Part shown: one piece after another, positions 1 to 11,635 of the stretch
Layout: each line of letters begins with the position of its first letter
Numbering within the stretch: position 1 is the stretch's first letter
Assembly (NCBI GenBank): GCA_031002005.1
Contig: JARYHS010008074.1
Coordinates: forward strand, 284,244,231 to 284,308,230
Length of the DNA stretch: 64,000 bases
Origin: Vandiemenella viatica
Taxonomy: Eukaryota > Arthropoda > Insecta > Orthoptera > Morabidae
Direction of reading: 5' to 3'
Notes under the pieces: generated by a model
What the model was told of the DNA's origin: nothing
Seen by the model: the letters and a program-made list of their open reading frames with translations, nothing else
The model's database searches: none
Program-made: the position numbers and the translations under genes

Positions 1-3
1 TGA

Positions 4-288
4 ATAAAATTTCCCCACACACTGATCCACTTAGAATCCCTCCGTATAAAATACGCAATAAATAGTCTCCATAACAACAATCCTATAACTCTAAATCTAA
101 TCACCGAACCCCATCATCTACCCACTTTCCACAAACAAGCACCATCCACATTCCACCTACTTAACATCCTTATCCTAACCCAACACATTGACCGACCACC
201 ACCAATACCCGACCAAGAGAAGCGATCCAAGTTTATACCCTACCCTTTAACCGATTATCTGAAAACCATCATCTGTAAACCTGCTTGA
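4..288 (+). pseudogene. C-terminal fragment of a LINE ORF (probable)
   Basis: An open frame runs from just inside the window edge to a TGA at 286-288, giving about 94 residues without a stop and no usable start. The text (for example SLRIKYAINSLHNNNPI, HLPTFHKQAPSTFHLLN) looks like the basic tail that follows the RNase H domain in ORF2 of I/Nimb-type LINEs. That is a resemblance only; no catalytic motif is present. An AT-rich stretch resembling a 3' UTR follows. It could instead be a chance open frame. Confidence 0.3.
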
Positions 289-810
289 AATGTAAAAAAC
301 TAAAAATAACAGCATTCTGACTATGTAAAAAATTGAAAAATTCTATTGCTATGACATTGTAAAATTTATATTTATGTTTTCATCAATTGTAAAGTATGTA
401 TCTTTAGGCTGAAGAGCACAATTTGTGTGCTGCTACCTCGACTTCCCCCACCAGGGGAAGGAATGAAACGATAATAAATATATATATGATAGAAGACGCA
501 GTTCTGCCCTGGAAGAAGACCACAGAAGGATGGTCGAAACATCGGCTACACGAAACATGCCGCGGCGTCATTCGGACAGCCAAGAATCAACTGAGTACTG
601 GCCGCGGAAGCCTACGATTACACTGAATAACTGATTTTCTTTCTCTTATCTATGTATCACCCCTCCCGACTATTAAGTAATACCTCACTCACTCACAATC
701 ACAAATACGACAAAAATCAATTCACCAGATTAGATCAAGGAAATTTTAACTTCCACCCTACATGTACCCATCACTGCCCTACCTTAAATTCAACTCTAAC
801 TACGGCCCAG
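289..810. other. Unassigned AT-rich sequence with a possible PLE-terminus motif
   Basis: No gene is supported. At about 503-560 a box resembling CTGAAGA (with an extra G), a short complementary stem (GACC/GGTC) and GAAAC occur in order. This is the arrangement of hammerhead-bearing Penelope termini, but the core is imperfect. The 67-residue open frame across this region has no recognisable domain. Confidence 0.3.
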
Positions 811-851
811 CCTGCAACTGTTTACAATCCTCTATCGTTTTGATTCTTTTA
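811..851 (-). repeat. CR1 LINE fragment
   Basis: About 40 bp match the reverse complement of the segment just after the RT active site in the CR1 copies at 28940-30179 and 42865-44833 (shared words CTGCAACTGTTTACAATCC and TTTTGATTCTTTTAT). It fuses directly to an RTE fragment. Confidence 0.6.
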
Positions 852-921
852 TGTCCACTTGATTTTCAGCATCCTTCTAAAGCATCTAATTTCAAATGCT
901 TTAGTTTTCCTTCTTTTTATT
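852..921 (-). repeat. RTE LINE fragment
   Basis: About 70 bp match the antisense of the C-terminal ORF2 region of the RTE family (the EAFEMWCYRRMLK segment, also at 21165-21215 and 56855-56900). Shared words include GATTTTCAGCATCCTTCT and ATTTCAAATGCTT. It is a relic with no coding capacity. Confidence 0.6.
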
Positions 922-1240
922 GTTGCTACAATATAATCTCCGCGTGTTCGCTGCTAGATTCGCTACCATAACAAGCTGTGCCAAGTGTGAATCCAGGATT
1001 TTGGTTTGGGAGGGCCTTGGCTTTATATTTTGGTTGGGGTGGGGGGCTTGCCTTTAGTGGATTTTGGAGGGGGGGGGGCAAAAGGTAGTATTTATAGTCT
1101 CCTCGGGCTTCAAATCCGCAGAGCTTAAATAAAAAATGTCTCCAAAATTACAATGCCGGAGATGAACATAGGTACTTTATGGGGGGGGGGGGGGCTTGAG
1201 CATAAGTACTTTCATTGTAATTAAAAAAAAAAAACTTTTT
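922..1240. other. Unassigned sequence with long G runs
   Basis: No gene is seen. The stretch has G homopolymers at about 1069-1078 (10 G) and 1181-1194 (14 G), and G-rich sequence around 1005-1080 that could form G-quadruplexes on the plus strand. It lies just beyond the 3' end of the neighbouring minus-strand LINE. Confidence 0.5.
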
Positions 1241-1326
1241 GAACGAGTTTTATTTCTCGTGTCCAGGACATAACAAGTTGAAAAAACAAATGACATTAAT
1301 TAATTAATATTAAACTATAAACACAA

Positions 1327-3650
1327 TTATATAGAATGTGACCAGAATTCCGCAATCTTGATGGCCTTCTCGTTTGCCCTGTAAAGGTCGTCGATATTGC
1401 AGGTTTCAGGGAGATTCCTGCATATCAGAAGATGTTGTGGGTTCTGAAGCTCACCACATTCACATAGATCGTTGTCATTAGTGTACACCCATTTTTTAAT
1501 ATTATATATACATCGGGACACTTCAGTTCTTAATCTGTTTAGAGCCTTCCATATAGCATATGGCTGATTACATCCCGCAGCCGGTGCCTCTTTGATGTTC
1601 CTCCACTGTTCTTCAGGCAACGAATTTCGCCATAGTTCTAGATGGCGTGCTCCAGTAGAAGATGTTATGGCTGTAGTTGATTGTACGAAGCTCTTCCTTG
1701 ACTTCAGCCTTGTGGGTTGAGGTTCGTGTCCAAACAAGGGGTGTCTGGGGTCTGTTTCTTGTTTCCTCTTCTCCCTCTCTGCAGCTGTTTTCCTACGAAT
1801 GTCAGGTGGTGCTATACCCATGATTTGGTATATTTTACTAATAGGAGTTGGTTTTAGGCAACCTGTTACAATGCGACCAGTATCATTTAATGCTATATCA
1901 ACCTGCTTAGCATGTGCAGAGTTTTGCCAAACTGGTGCTGAGTATTCTGCTGCAGAGAAACTAAGTGCCAGGGCAGATGTACGAAGCACATTTGGATGTG
2001 CTCCCCAGGAGGTAATTGTAAGTTTCCGGATGATGTTGTTCCGGGCAGATACTTTAAGATTCAGATCCTCACAATGGGTTTTGAATGTGAGAGATCGATC
2101 AAGCTTTACTCCTAGATATTTAGGTGTATCGCAGTGTAGTAGTTGTTGCCCCCTCCAGTTGATGTTCAACTTCCTTCTGGCTTCTCTGTTTCTCAGATGG
2201 AATGCACAGACCTGTGTTTTTCCAGGGTTGGGCTTCAAGTAATTAGCATCATAATACTTGGCCATATCTTCAAGAGCTGTTGTCAGCTTCACCTCCACCG
2301 CCTCAAAGGTTGTGCCTTGAGCTGCAATTGCTGTGTCATCAGCATAAATGAATGCTCTTGTTCCAGGAATAATTGGTTGATCATTTGTATATATGTTGTA
2401 CAAGAGCGGGACCAGCACACTACCCTGAGGGAGGCCATTCTTCTGAGTTCTCCATCGACTCTTCTTATTGTGGAGGGTGACGTAAAACCTTCTGTTTTGT
2501 AGTAAACACTGGATGACTTGTGTTAGATGGTAGTCTTTTGTAATGGAATATACCTTACTTATCAAAATTTTGTGGTTGACTGTATCATACGCCGCTGTGA
2601 GATCGATGAATGCCACACCTGTAACCTGTCCTCTTTCATACCCATCCGCTATATACTGTGTGAGGTTAAGAATTTGGCCGCAGCATGACCTACCAGGTCG
2701 AAAACCACCCTGTTCCTTTATAAGCATTTTGTCAATGCACTCTGAGATACGATTGAGGATCAATCTCTCCAAGACTTTGTATAAATGACAAAGGAGTGAA
2801 ACAGGTCGGAATTTTTTTGGATCTGTTGGTTCCTTTCCAGGCTTTAGCAGTGCCACAACTTTGGCTTTCCGCCAGATCTTGGGGATCTGTAAGTTGGAGG
2901 TGCAGGCATTCATTAAATTCAAGATCCACTGCTTTGTAGCTGGGCCAAACATTTTAATTTGCTCTGTTTTCAGGTCATCTAAGCCTGCAGCTTTGTTAAT
3001 CTTCAAAGACTGCAAGGCGGCTTCCAGTTCTATCAGTGTGAATGGATTCCCAAGATGGTCTTGCTCGTCAGAGTGCCTTTGGAACTTTCTTTTTTCAGGT
3101 CTTCTTCTAGTCTTCCATTCAGTAGCAGTTGGTGTGCTATTTGATTTGGACTAATTTTAAGGAGACTAGGTGGAGTGCTACTTGGATCACTATTGAGGTT
3201 TTTCAGTAATTTCCAAGCCTTACGACTATTCTGTTTCATGTTTGAATCTGACATTAAATTGCACCATTTATCTCTTCTAGCAGTAGACACAGCGCGTAGG
3301 AGATCTTCACCTGTCTGTATGGTTTCTTCAGAAAAAGGATCTTCTTCGTAAAGGTGCCCGTATCTCTCAAGAAGAAACTTGGAGTCATTATCCAGTCCAG
3401 CGACATAAGTTGTTCTACAGCCTCGAGGAATATGTTTCCGTGAGATGGCTTTAACTATTTCAATAAATTTTTCGTATGCATTTGGAGATGGGTCGAGGTT
3501 TAGCACTTCCTTATCTAGTTCTTGAGAGAACTTTCCCCATTGTGCTTGTTTGAAATTGAATCTTCTTTTAAACTGAACAGACTCTGGCTTCACTACTGCT
3601 TCAACGGTGCAGATAATTGGTCTATGTTGGGTACGTGGGATTGGCTCCAT
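1327..3650 (-). pseudogene. LINE reverse transcriptase with linker, frameshifted
   Basis: The linker frame (3650-3033, 205 residues) continues the endonuclease frame. The RT frame (3015-1327, 562 residues) is in another phase, so a frameshift separates them near a conserved NPFTLIELEAALQSLK stretch. RT motifs are in order: FRPVSLLCHLYKVLERLI, GGFRPGRS, AFIDLTAAYDTVNH (motif A), GLPQGSV (motif B) and FIYADDTAIAA (catalytic YADD, residues 224-227 of the frame). The C-terminus has CECGELQNPQHLLIC, a zinc-knuckle-like motif. All catalytic residues survive; only the reading frame is broken. Confidence 0.8.
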
Positions 3651-3722
3651 AACATTCTTCTTTGACTGTTTGGCAATGTGTTCACTGACAAAGATGTTAT
3701 CTGGGTTGTATCCACCCTGCCA

Positions 3723-4349
3723 TCATCCACTAATAAAAGATGGTGGCAACTTTGGGTCATATATTAGCATTAGGCCCATATGTTCAACCCATTCTTCAAG
3801 GTCCTCTCCATTTTTATCAGTTTCCCTGTAGCCCCAGGATGTACTGTGGCACTTGAAGTCTCCCATAACAATCTTTGTTTGATGGGAGTGGAAGTTAGGT
3901 GGTTCTGTGAATCTAAATTCGGCATTTGGTGGCTTATACACTGATGTCACGGTGCATGATTTGATTTCGGTGGTCAGTATCTCTATTTCGCCATCTGAGG
4001 TTACCCCAGTTGAAAGAATCTTTAGATTTGGTTTGGCGAAAACTGCACTGCCATACTTTACACTTGGTCTCTCATTAATAAGGTTCATTCCATTGATTTT
4101 TGGCCTTCTGTCATTTGGACCTCTATGTGTCTCTTGAACCAATAAAAAGTCACATTTTGAGTGTTTACAGATATCAGATAATAAAATCTCTTTCTCTGGT
4201 GATATACCTTCGATGTTTATTGATATAATTGAAAGAGCTGGCTTTGAAAAAAACCATTTATTTTGAAATTTGTCCTGGTGGTGGAAGGATCTGCCATTAG
4301 GATTATTCCTAATGTTGCCCAGGGTACGCCCGATCGTATTAGTTTTCAT
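3723..4349 (-). pseudogene. LINE AP endonuclease domain, nonsense-terminated
   Basis: The 208-residue frame holds the endonuclease/exonuclease/phosphatase fold that nicks target DNA for target-primed reverse transcription. Visible motifs are the N-terminal ISINIEG strand, the VQETHRG motif carrying the metal-binding Glu, and VMGDFKCHSTSWG, where family members normally have GDFN. The Asn-to-Lys change at that catalytic position should be damaging. The frame ends at a TGA (3721-3723) but reads on in the same frame into WQGGYNPDNIFVSEH, so the stop is a point lesion. The missing C-terminal endonuclease motif (the SDH region) would lie in that continuation. Confidence 0.7.
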
Positions 4350-4467
4350 ATTTCACTATTCTGCACGATCTTCGAGGAGGCTCCTTCCGTGTACCCCTTT
4401 GAACGAGTAAGTACATGATATTTAGATTTGTAACAATGTTTACCTTGTTATGTATTATTTACATTAT

Positions 4468-5775
4468 TGTAATAGACCGTTTTAATAATTACAGTATATT
4501 TTGGGAGATGTAAAAATATGTATAATGATAATGTATGAGCGGCGGCACTCACTGGCCGTAAGCGCCTGGCGTGGGATGTCGCAAGACAGCTCAGCAATAA
4601 ATCCAGGTCGGCAAGCAATAGTTATGGAAACTGGGCTCGTGTAGAAGCTTCGAGATACGCTAGCTGGCAGTTGATTGCCCTTAGAACTGGGACAGAGTAC
4701 GCAACTGACGAAATATAAGCGCGTGCTCACCGAGAAGTCGGAGAAGTCGGGGGAAGTCGGTCAAGCCAAGTTCGAGTGACTAAGCAGCCACTATGCTGCG
4801 CTAAACATCGAGTTGGGAATGAAGGCCAGCTCTGCCCGCTAGTCAGCTGATCTGCCATAACCAATGTAAGTCCATGAATCTTTTATATTACCAAGTGCCT
4901 GGAGTCCTGCTCGTGGCCAATGGACAAATGTAACAGCCCGCAGTGGAAGAATAAAACTATGTACGCACTTAGTGTCTTTCATTAGTGCAAGTCAGTAATG
5001 TCCAGGTTCAGGTACATAGCCTAAGTAAGATAGCCAAAGCCGAGACGGAAGTACCAAGAACGGGAGCCGCAGCAGATACGCCCCAAGTAAGTCAAATTGT
5101 AGCGGTGATGTCAGATGGATACGTTGTCTGTGTTTGTCAGGATGGGCGTTAGCCAGTATTACTTACTTGGGGCGAGTCTGCTGCGGCTCCCGTTCTTGGT
5201 ACTTCCGTCTCGGCTTTGGCTATCTTACTTAGGCTATGTACCTGAACCTGGACATTACTGACTTGCACTAATGAAAGACACTAAGTGCGTACATAGTTTT
5301 ATTCTTCCACTGCGGGCTGTTACAATTGTCCATTGGCCACGAGCAGGACTCCAGGCACTTGGTAATATAAAAGATTCATGGACTTACATTGGTTATGGCA
5401 GATCAGCTGACTAGCGGGCAGAGCTGGCCTTCATTCCCAACTCGATGTTTAGCGCAGCATAGTGGCTGCTTAGTCACTCGAACTTGGCTTGACCGACTTC
5501 CCCCGACTTCGGTGAGCACGCGCTTATATTTCGTCAGTTGCGTACTCTGTCCCAGTTCTAAGGGCAATCAACTGCCAGCTAGCGTATCTCGAAGCTTCTA
5601 CACGAGCCCAGTTTCCATAACTATTGCTTGCCGACCTGGATTTATTGCTGAGCTGTCTTGCGACATCCCACGCCAGGCGCTTACGGCCAGTGAGTGCCGC
5701 CGCTCATACATTATCATTATACATATTTTTTACATCTCCCAAAATATACTGTAATTATTAAAACGGTCTATTACA
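4468..5775. repeat. 1.3 kb foldback: two inverted LTR-like arms
   Basis: The left arm (4468-5092) is repeated almost perfectly as the reverse complement at 5161-5775, around a unique 68-bp loop. Outer ends read TGTAATAGACCG and CGGTCTATTACA. Arms differ by scattered substitutions and a short GAGAAGTCG-type duplication only in the left arm (about 4732-4745). Read outward-in, each arm has LTR-like signals: a TATA-like AAATATAAGC (4711-4720 in the left arm) and an AATAAA about 235 bp downstream (4950-4955). This suggests head-to-head LTRs or a foldback transposon. Mirrored open frames in the arms (4482-4730, 5389-5754) follow from the palindrome and are not genes. Confidence 0.8.
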
Positions 5776-8700
5776 TTATCATTTACTTTCATCGTTTTTC
5801 AAAAATAATTCAGGTGGAACCAAAAGCAACAAAAAAAATCCTTGAGACGTTGTCGTCGGAAAGTAATGATCAAAGTTAAGAATTCTCTCAAGTCAGGTGT
5901 CGGTACAGACATTTACCACCCATCCTTATGGTACTATGACTTGTTAGAATTTTTAGATGACCAAGAAACTGCTCGGACCCGAATATCTAATTTTCAACAG
6001 TCCTGGAATCCGAGATAAATAATTATTGTGTTTGTAACAGATTTTAGTGGTTTGATAGGAGATGCTACTGCCACAGAGCTCATATTTTTTTTTTTTAAAT
6101 TGAAAAACGTGGATAATGATGAGAAATCGCTGCCGAGAATGTGAGGTCCCTATAAGTTCTGCAGTTGCTAGAAACCTTAAAGTACAGGTTAGTCTTCCAT
6201 GAGAAGATATGGGACTTGTGCCTAACAGTATCTTTTTTTTTTTTTTAATTATTGGTGTCACCAACCAAAGTAAATCTTTGTAGGCTGCTTCATCTCATGG
6301 ATCAAAGAAAAGAGATGAGACCACGTAAGGGACCTTTTCCATACAACGAAGTGAAGTCGAGAGGAGAGTGGTGGGGTGGGAGGCCGCCATATTGGTGAGG
6401 TCAAGAATCAGGGAATCTATATGGGACGAAAGAATTTCTGCGTTTTTAACCTTTGCATTAGTAAAAATTAAGTCATAGGTGGTCACGATTATAAATACCC
6501 TAATCGATATAACCTACAAACATTAGAATTTAAAAAAAACAAACTGCTAAATAATTTTTGATAGGAATTTTGTATGCCGAAATAGAACTTTTTTCTCCCT
6601 ATCGTCGCAATAAAAAGACTGGTTTATGTTCAAATAGGTTATATATCCACGTTCCGTTTCAGTAATTTTAATCCTTTCAAAAACTTTGATGGGAAAGATT
6701 ACAAAGTAAAGAAAAATAGGTCTAGACCTATTTAAATTCGCCAGCAGCATCAGTGCAAGGGGTTGCTATCACTTATACTGCTGTGCCACAATCTGACTAT
6801 GAATTATTATGTAAATCGATGAGACAAATCGCACGACATATCAGCAAAATTTGTTCTTTACTTTAAATTAGTTTCATTAAGTTACATAAGAATTAATCAT
6901 CAGATTGTGGCGCCATCAAATGTCACAAGCTTGTGTCATTAACAAGTTGTTCAATAAATTACTAATAACAAATAAATAATTTGTTCCTTTTGCTATAAAT
7001 AGAATATTCTGATACAGACTGCATTTCAACCTATTCACAATGTGACTTAATATTGCCGCTAAAAAGTCAAACGCATCTAAACACATGAAATGTATTGCGA
7101 ATTACATTTCAGATAACAACACACAAATTATCACAACTAATTTCATCGAACATTTTCAATATAATGTGGTATCCCTGCCAGCTTATTGATAAGAGCAGAC
7201 GGGGGAACTTCCACTGGGGCTGTGGATAAGGATCGATCATAGAAGATCGACCATTGTTCTGATATGAATATTCGTCATAGGTTCCTTCTGCAACACCTCA
7301 CAGGTTATTTTGCTCAGTACATTCAGATAATAACAGTGGAATGGCTGAGGAAGCTAGGATAAATTACGGTAAATGCCGTTTACCTATTTACACATTTATT
7401 CACATGAGCAATGACTGGTGACATAGGTGAATATTTACAATGTTTCATTGGCTTTGAAACAAAATACTATAGATAGGGCCAAGGACTAGGCGAGCTTGTA
7501 ACTTATGGGGGCCTCGCAGCCCAAACTAAATGGACTATCGATAATCTCCATGAAGACTATGCCCAAATGATTGTATATCTGAACGTCCACATCCAGCTAT
7601 CGCAGCAGAGCCCACCTTAGTAGCAGACGCCAGGCATCATCTTCTTCTCTGCACCCGGCGGCGCCGACGCCTCCCAGCGCCCTCGGCGTCGATGTGGTAC
7701 TTTGAAAGACTTACGTAGAGAGACCCACAAACCCCTGTTTCCAGGGTTTAAATAGATACTTCCCCTTCCTATCATCACCGTGTGGAGAGGGCAATACTCC
7801 TCGCTAACCTGTTGTAGGAAGTCATTTTACCAGCTTGCCGTAATTACAGGTGCTTGGCAACTGGCGACTTACAACCTGCTGATATGCGTGCCACTTCTCA
7901 GATCATAGCTATATTGCTTAACTTTTCCATGCTCGCCCGCCCTTAATACCGTCTTGAAAATTGATATGAAGTATTTGGGCAAGTGATCTCCTAGATCACT
8001 ACACTAAATTACAACTGGACTAAAGCACATAGAACAGGTAATGTATTCGCTGCATCGCGATGTAAACTTGATCCACACGTGAAAAATTGTAAGATAAAAT
8101 GGTTCTCTGCATTAACAAATATTTGATAACACCATCGTCCTATTGAGAGCTATGAATAAACTTTTTTAACAGGCATTGTAAATTTATAATGACAGGCCCT
8201 ACTCTTACAGACACCGCATTACAAACACTTCAAGAACAATAATTATAACGTGACCTACCTATGGTATGTTATTCCAGGTTGTTTCTTACTTTTTCTGTTT
8301 GTGCACCCATAGGCAACACAAGATACCATTACAAACACTTAGAAATATCAGAACAAGAAATGTTCATAGCAGGAAGGTAACGATAACAGACCACTGTTTT
8401 GAACTAACGAATAGGCAGCGACTTCGCAGTTTTAGCGATTCCTTGTCTCCTCTCTTTTCCTACCTCCATGCTTCATCTATCCTAAGATTACCCCGCCAGT
8501 CTTCCGGAACTTCTATCAAATCTTCAATTAAGTTGACAAGAGAATGTGTTACTCCGTAAAAAATACTTTTTGATCCACTTACTCCTACGGCGTCGCTTAG
8601 GTGTCTGTTGAAAGAATAAAATAATGATTCTATTAAAAAACCTCTTTTGTTGCCCACATCGTCACAGACACACTCGGTTTGCACAAGGTTACCTGTACCG

Positions 8701-8799
8701 TGTGGCCACTCTTCCGTGTTCCGTCTTTTTGAACAGTTTTTCACTGCGCAGTCTACCTGCACATGCAAGGCGGAGCGTGTAGCCGGGGCATTAGTCTTG
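5776..8799. other. Three kilobases without a recognised gene
   Basis: No transposon or gene family is recognisable. Homopolymer T runs occur at about 6087-6097 and 6232-6246. A GC-rich patch lies at about 7595-7700. One weak candidate is an exon at 5814-5879, preceded by TTCAG and encoding VEPKATKKILETLSSESNDQ before a TAA. A minus-strand open frame at 8460-8867 is open over 135 codons, but only its N-terminal 25 residues (LNKILIEVFGLSIKQSKT) are recognisable, as an RTE fragment. Confidence 0.5.
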
Positions 8800-8860
8800 C
8801 TTTGCTTTATACTTAATCCAAAAACTTCTATCAGTATTTTATTTAGGCAACTCAGGACTC
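8800..8860 (-). repeat. RTE LINE fragment (RT region)
   Basis: On the minus strand this encodes CLNKILIEVFGLSIKQSKT, matching MNKILKEDFGLNINQSKTK just after the YADD-equivalent of the RTE copies at 36390-36450 and 57165-57230. It abuts the 3' end of a CR1 fragment at 8868 and an unrecognised open stretch on the other side. Confidence 0.6.
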
Positions 8861-8867
8861 TTCCCAC

Positions 8868-9617
8868 CTACTTTTGTCCTCAACTAATTTGAACTTTAAA
8901 AACTTTCAGTGTATTTGGTAAATTATTCTTCACTACTCTTGATAATTTATTCCAATACCTGACAACCTGCCCTACGAAAGAAAATTTCCCCACAACGTTG
9001 TGCCTGAAATCGAGCGCAGCTTTACCTTTCCACGCAACTATCTTAATTCTCCCGGCAATATCTTTACATAACTCATTACCAATATACGCCCTGTAGACTC
9101 CCATGACACTCTTCAGCCTCCTTCTGTCTTCCAATAAGTCCCAATTCAGCTCCTTTATTGTATTAGTTATATGTTGTGTTCTGCGACAATTTCCAAAGAC
9201 AAATCTAGCAGCCCTTCTCTGCACCTCTTCCTACTCCTGTATTTGATATCAAAAACATGGATCCTATATTACACTATGATATTCAAGCTAATGTCTAACC
9301 AAAATTTTGTAACCAAATTCTCTTATTTGTCTGGCACATCCTCTCGTCACAGTGTCCAACAGTTTCCTAGTGTCTGTCTAATGTGTCCTTCGCATTTAAA
9401 TTTGTTATCAAATAATATTATGCCAAGTCTCCAATAAGCAATTCCTTTCCCCACTTTGCAATTATAACCAAGCCTTTCTTTTTATCTGTGTACCTAATAA
9501 GCTGACTCTTCATTGCATTTATCTTCGTCCCGTGTTCTCACCCTGATTGATATCCTTTATAGATCACCGGGCAAGTGTTTACAGTTTTCTACTGTTTTGA
9601 TTCTTTTATATAACACT
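8868..9617 (-). pseudogene. CR1 LINE 3' fragment
   Basis: A 114-residue minus-strand frame (9224-8880) begins QRRAARFVFGNCRRT and continues TIKELNWDLLEDRR, the C-terminal domain of CR1/L2-type ORF2. Upstream sequence to 9617 aligns with the region between the RT active site and this domain in the plus-strand copy at 29290-29710, with several frame breaks. The fragment stops abruptly at 9617, where a different repeat starts with CACTAGCGGAGTTCCCGG. It is the same CR1 family as at 28940, 42865 and 53400. Confidence 0.75.
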
Positions 9618-11159
9618 AGCGGAGTTCCCGGCGTTGCCCGGTATAGTTGGCGTAGATTTACCCGTGCCCTATTTTTATTCCCGCAATGAGAAACATTTAC
9701 TCAAAGTTTCATAAAATTCGCAACAACTTTTTTCGCAATTAAAGCAAACCAAGCAAGATTCATACGTCCCCTAGCAAGAAGCTGGTGGGTTGAAGTTTAT
9801 TTGCACGTACAATATTTTCATTCGTCTGAAAAGATTCATGTATATCAAGCTTCATTAATTTGGTTAAGAAATTGCATTATTAGGTTACTGAAAAACGCTA
9901 GATTATGCTGGAAACTCACATTCGATTCAACTGCGAAGTGAATATACTTTTTGCTCGAAACGCCAGATACTTTAACTACGCAGATGATATGTGTGGTTAC
10001 CACTAAGGACTCAGTGGGAAGCATGTGGGAGCATGGTTATAAAGTGCAAACCTTGTTCAAACATTTTATTACCAGAATCGTGGTCAACGATTAAACTTAT
10101 ACAGAATATCACAATTAATATAATACAATATAATACATAAGAAAGCTTCGATCTTGCAGATTATGATCTTAATAAATCCTGTACCAATACAAATATATGT
10201 TAAAGCGATGACAACCTTTTTAAGCCATGAGAATATCCCTAATCACAATATCTCCACTTGTATTAAACATGCAAACAGAAAATCCTTACGTGCTTAGAAA
10301 TGTAATATAACAGGGCAGGCTCTTACCAATTTACCACCATATAAATAATTTACAGCTAGTACCAAACACAAATTTGTACACAGGAGGCAAAATACAGCAA
10401 TTATTTTAAACAAACAGGAATCAGTTTACCTTAGCATCCTTCAGTTTAACCTTAAGAATCAAGTTCTTATCAAAAGGTTCTAACACACTATAGTGTGTAC
10501 ACGCCGGCGCATAAGTCGTTACCACCCACACACACTGATAAGGTAGCGGGAACGATTAGCATCACATATCGGGAAATTTAGTCCACTCCCGTAGCAAAAT
10601 TATTAAGCACAATTAACAAGAATGCAGTAAGCGACGCACTTTATAGTTGGGATCATCAGGTATACTACCTCAAATAGCCGACAGTGCTAGAAAATGACAA
10701 TTTATCACCTCGAAGCCACCGCCATCCCCGCCCGCTGCCGTGCTTCCCAATCGGTGGAAAACCACTCGCGAACATAGAGCGCAGTGGAGGAATTCCCTCG
10801 ATTAATGCGAGCGAGGAACGGTCTCGGTCGGGTCACAAATCCACATCATGCGGTACTTCCAGGCCACCGGGTCAAATTACAAGTCCTCGCTTATACCAGC
10901 AGACCTCTAACGTCGCAGTCAATTAGGGAAAATATTAGACCCAACGAACCAATCCGCTGCTGCCGACCGACTGACTTCCCGGTTTCGTGTCCCCGAAAAT
11001 CACCAGAGCCACAGCGCGCTCTCACGGGCGAAACTAGCACGCGGGCTCTGCAGTAACCAGCATCAAAAGACAATCGAGGGCGGGGAAAATAAACAATGCG
11101 AGCCGAGCACGGCTCAGCAGATTCATCCTTTTATACAAATATCGAAAGTGAATCCAGAA
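9618..11159. other. Unclassified repeat-like block with a GC-rich island
   Basis: It starts with CACTAGCGGAGTTCCCGG and GCGTTGCCCGG, a wording I associate with the ends of a common animal repeat, though I cannot name the family. The interval 10680-11110 is markedly more GC- and CpG-rich than its surroundings. Open frames there are short and unrecognised. No gene is supported. Confidence 0.4.
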
Positions 11160-11605
11160 TAGTATCATCGTAAACAAAATACTATTGACGATAGCCAGAG
11201 ACATTGTCCAGAGATCGTGCTTAAAAAAATCTGTTATTTCTTCGGCTTTCTATGGCGTTTAAAAATTGAATATCCCGAAATTATGGAAAGAATACTTCAA
11301 GTTTTGTTTAGTGTGCAAAATAGTTATTATTGTAAAGTTATCTTATTGCTTTCATTAAAGACTATGGTCAGAGACGTTGTAGTTGTATGTTTAGTGCGAA
11401 GTATGCAACATCTGATCCTTCCAACTTTGGGATTCGTCATCATGAGTTCAAAATTTCATTTAATGCTACTGCGTTATTTAAGGTTTAAACTTAAGACCCC
11501 AAACTGAATTCAGATTCCAAGCTTTAAAACGGTGAAAACTCCATCGAAATCCACTCCGTAGTTTCCGAGTTTTTATAAGACAAATTTTTCCGGTTTTCGT
11601 TTTAT
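11160..11605 (+). repeat. Left inverted repeat flanking the hAT-like element
   Basis: This stretch matches, in reverse complement and at moderate identity, about 20310-20785 on the far side of the broken hAT-like gene. Shared words include GTGTGCAAAATAGTT, CAGAGACATTGT and ATTTCATTTAAT. It ends in TTTTATAGATATA, just before the start codon at 11636. It is either a long terminal inverted repeat or an opposed pair of a separate repeat. Confidence 0.6.
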
Positions 11606-11635
11606 AGATATAAACAACACAAAACAAAATAAGAA

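Larger units (their letters stand above)
1241..4365 (-). mobile_element. Decayed Jockey/Nimb-like LINE (ORF2 only)
   Basis: A minus-strand non-LTR retrotransposon carries an AP endonuclease, a linker and a reverse transcriptase in the usual order. It ends in a zinc knuckle of the CxCG...HLLxC type, then a short AT-rich 3' UTR. No ORF1 is visible and the next sequence upstream is the foldback repeat at 4468, so the copy is probably 5' truncated. One in-frame stop (3721-3723) and one frameshift (about 3016-3050) disable it. No RNase H is seen. The exact clade (Jockey, CR1-related or I/Nimb) is uncertain. Confidence 0.75.

Noticed and set aside
503..570. Hammerhead-like arrangement near the left edge
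   Set aside because: The first core has an extra base and stem I and the cleavage triplet are not convincing; kept only as a note in the intergenic entry.
4482..5754. Two matching open frames of 82 and 121 residues in the foldback arms
   Set aside because: They are the same arm sequence read in both orientations, overlap LTR-like signals, and have no domain; the match is a consequence of the palindrome.
8460..8790. Open minus-strand stretch (ESLFYSFNRHLSDAVG, LVNLIEDLIEVPEDW)
   Set aside because: It reads like protein but I recognise no family, and it is fused in frame to an RTE scrap, so it may be a chance frame; worth only a database search.
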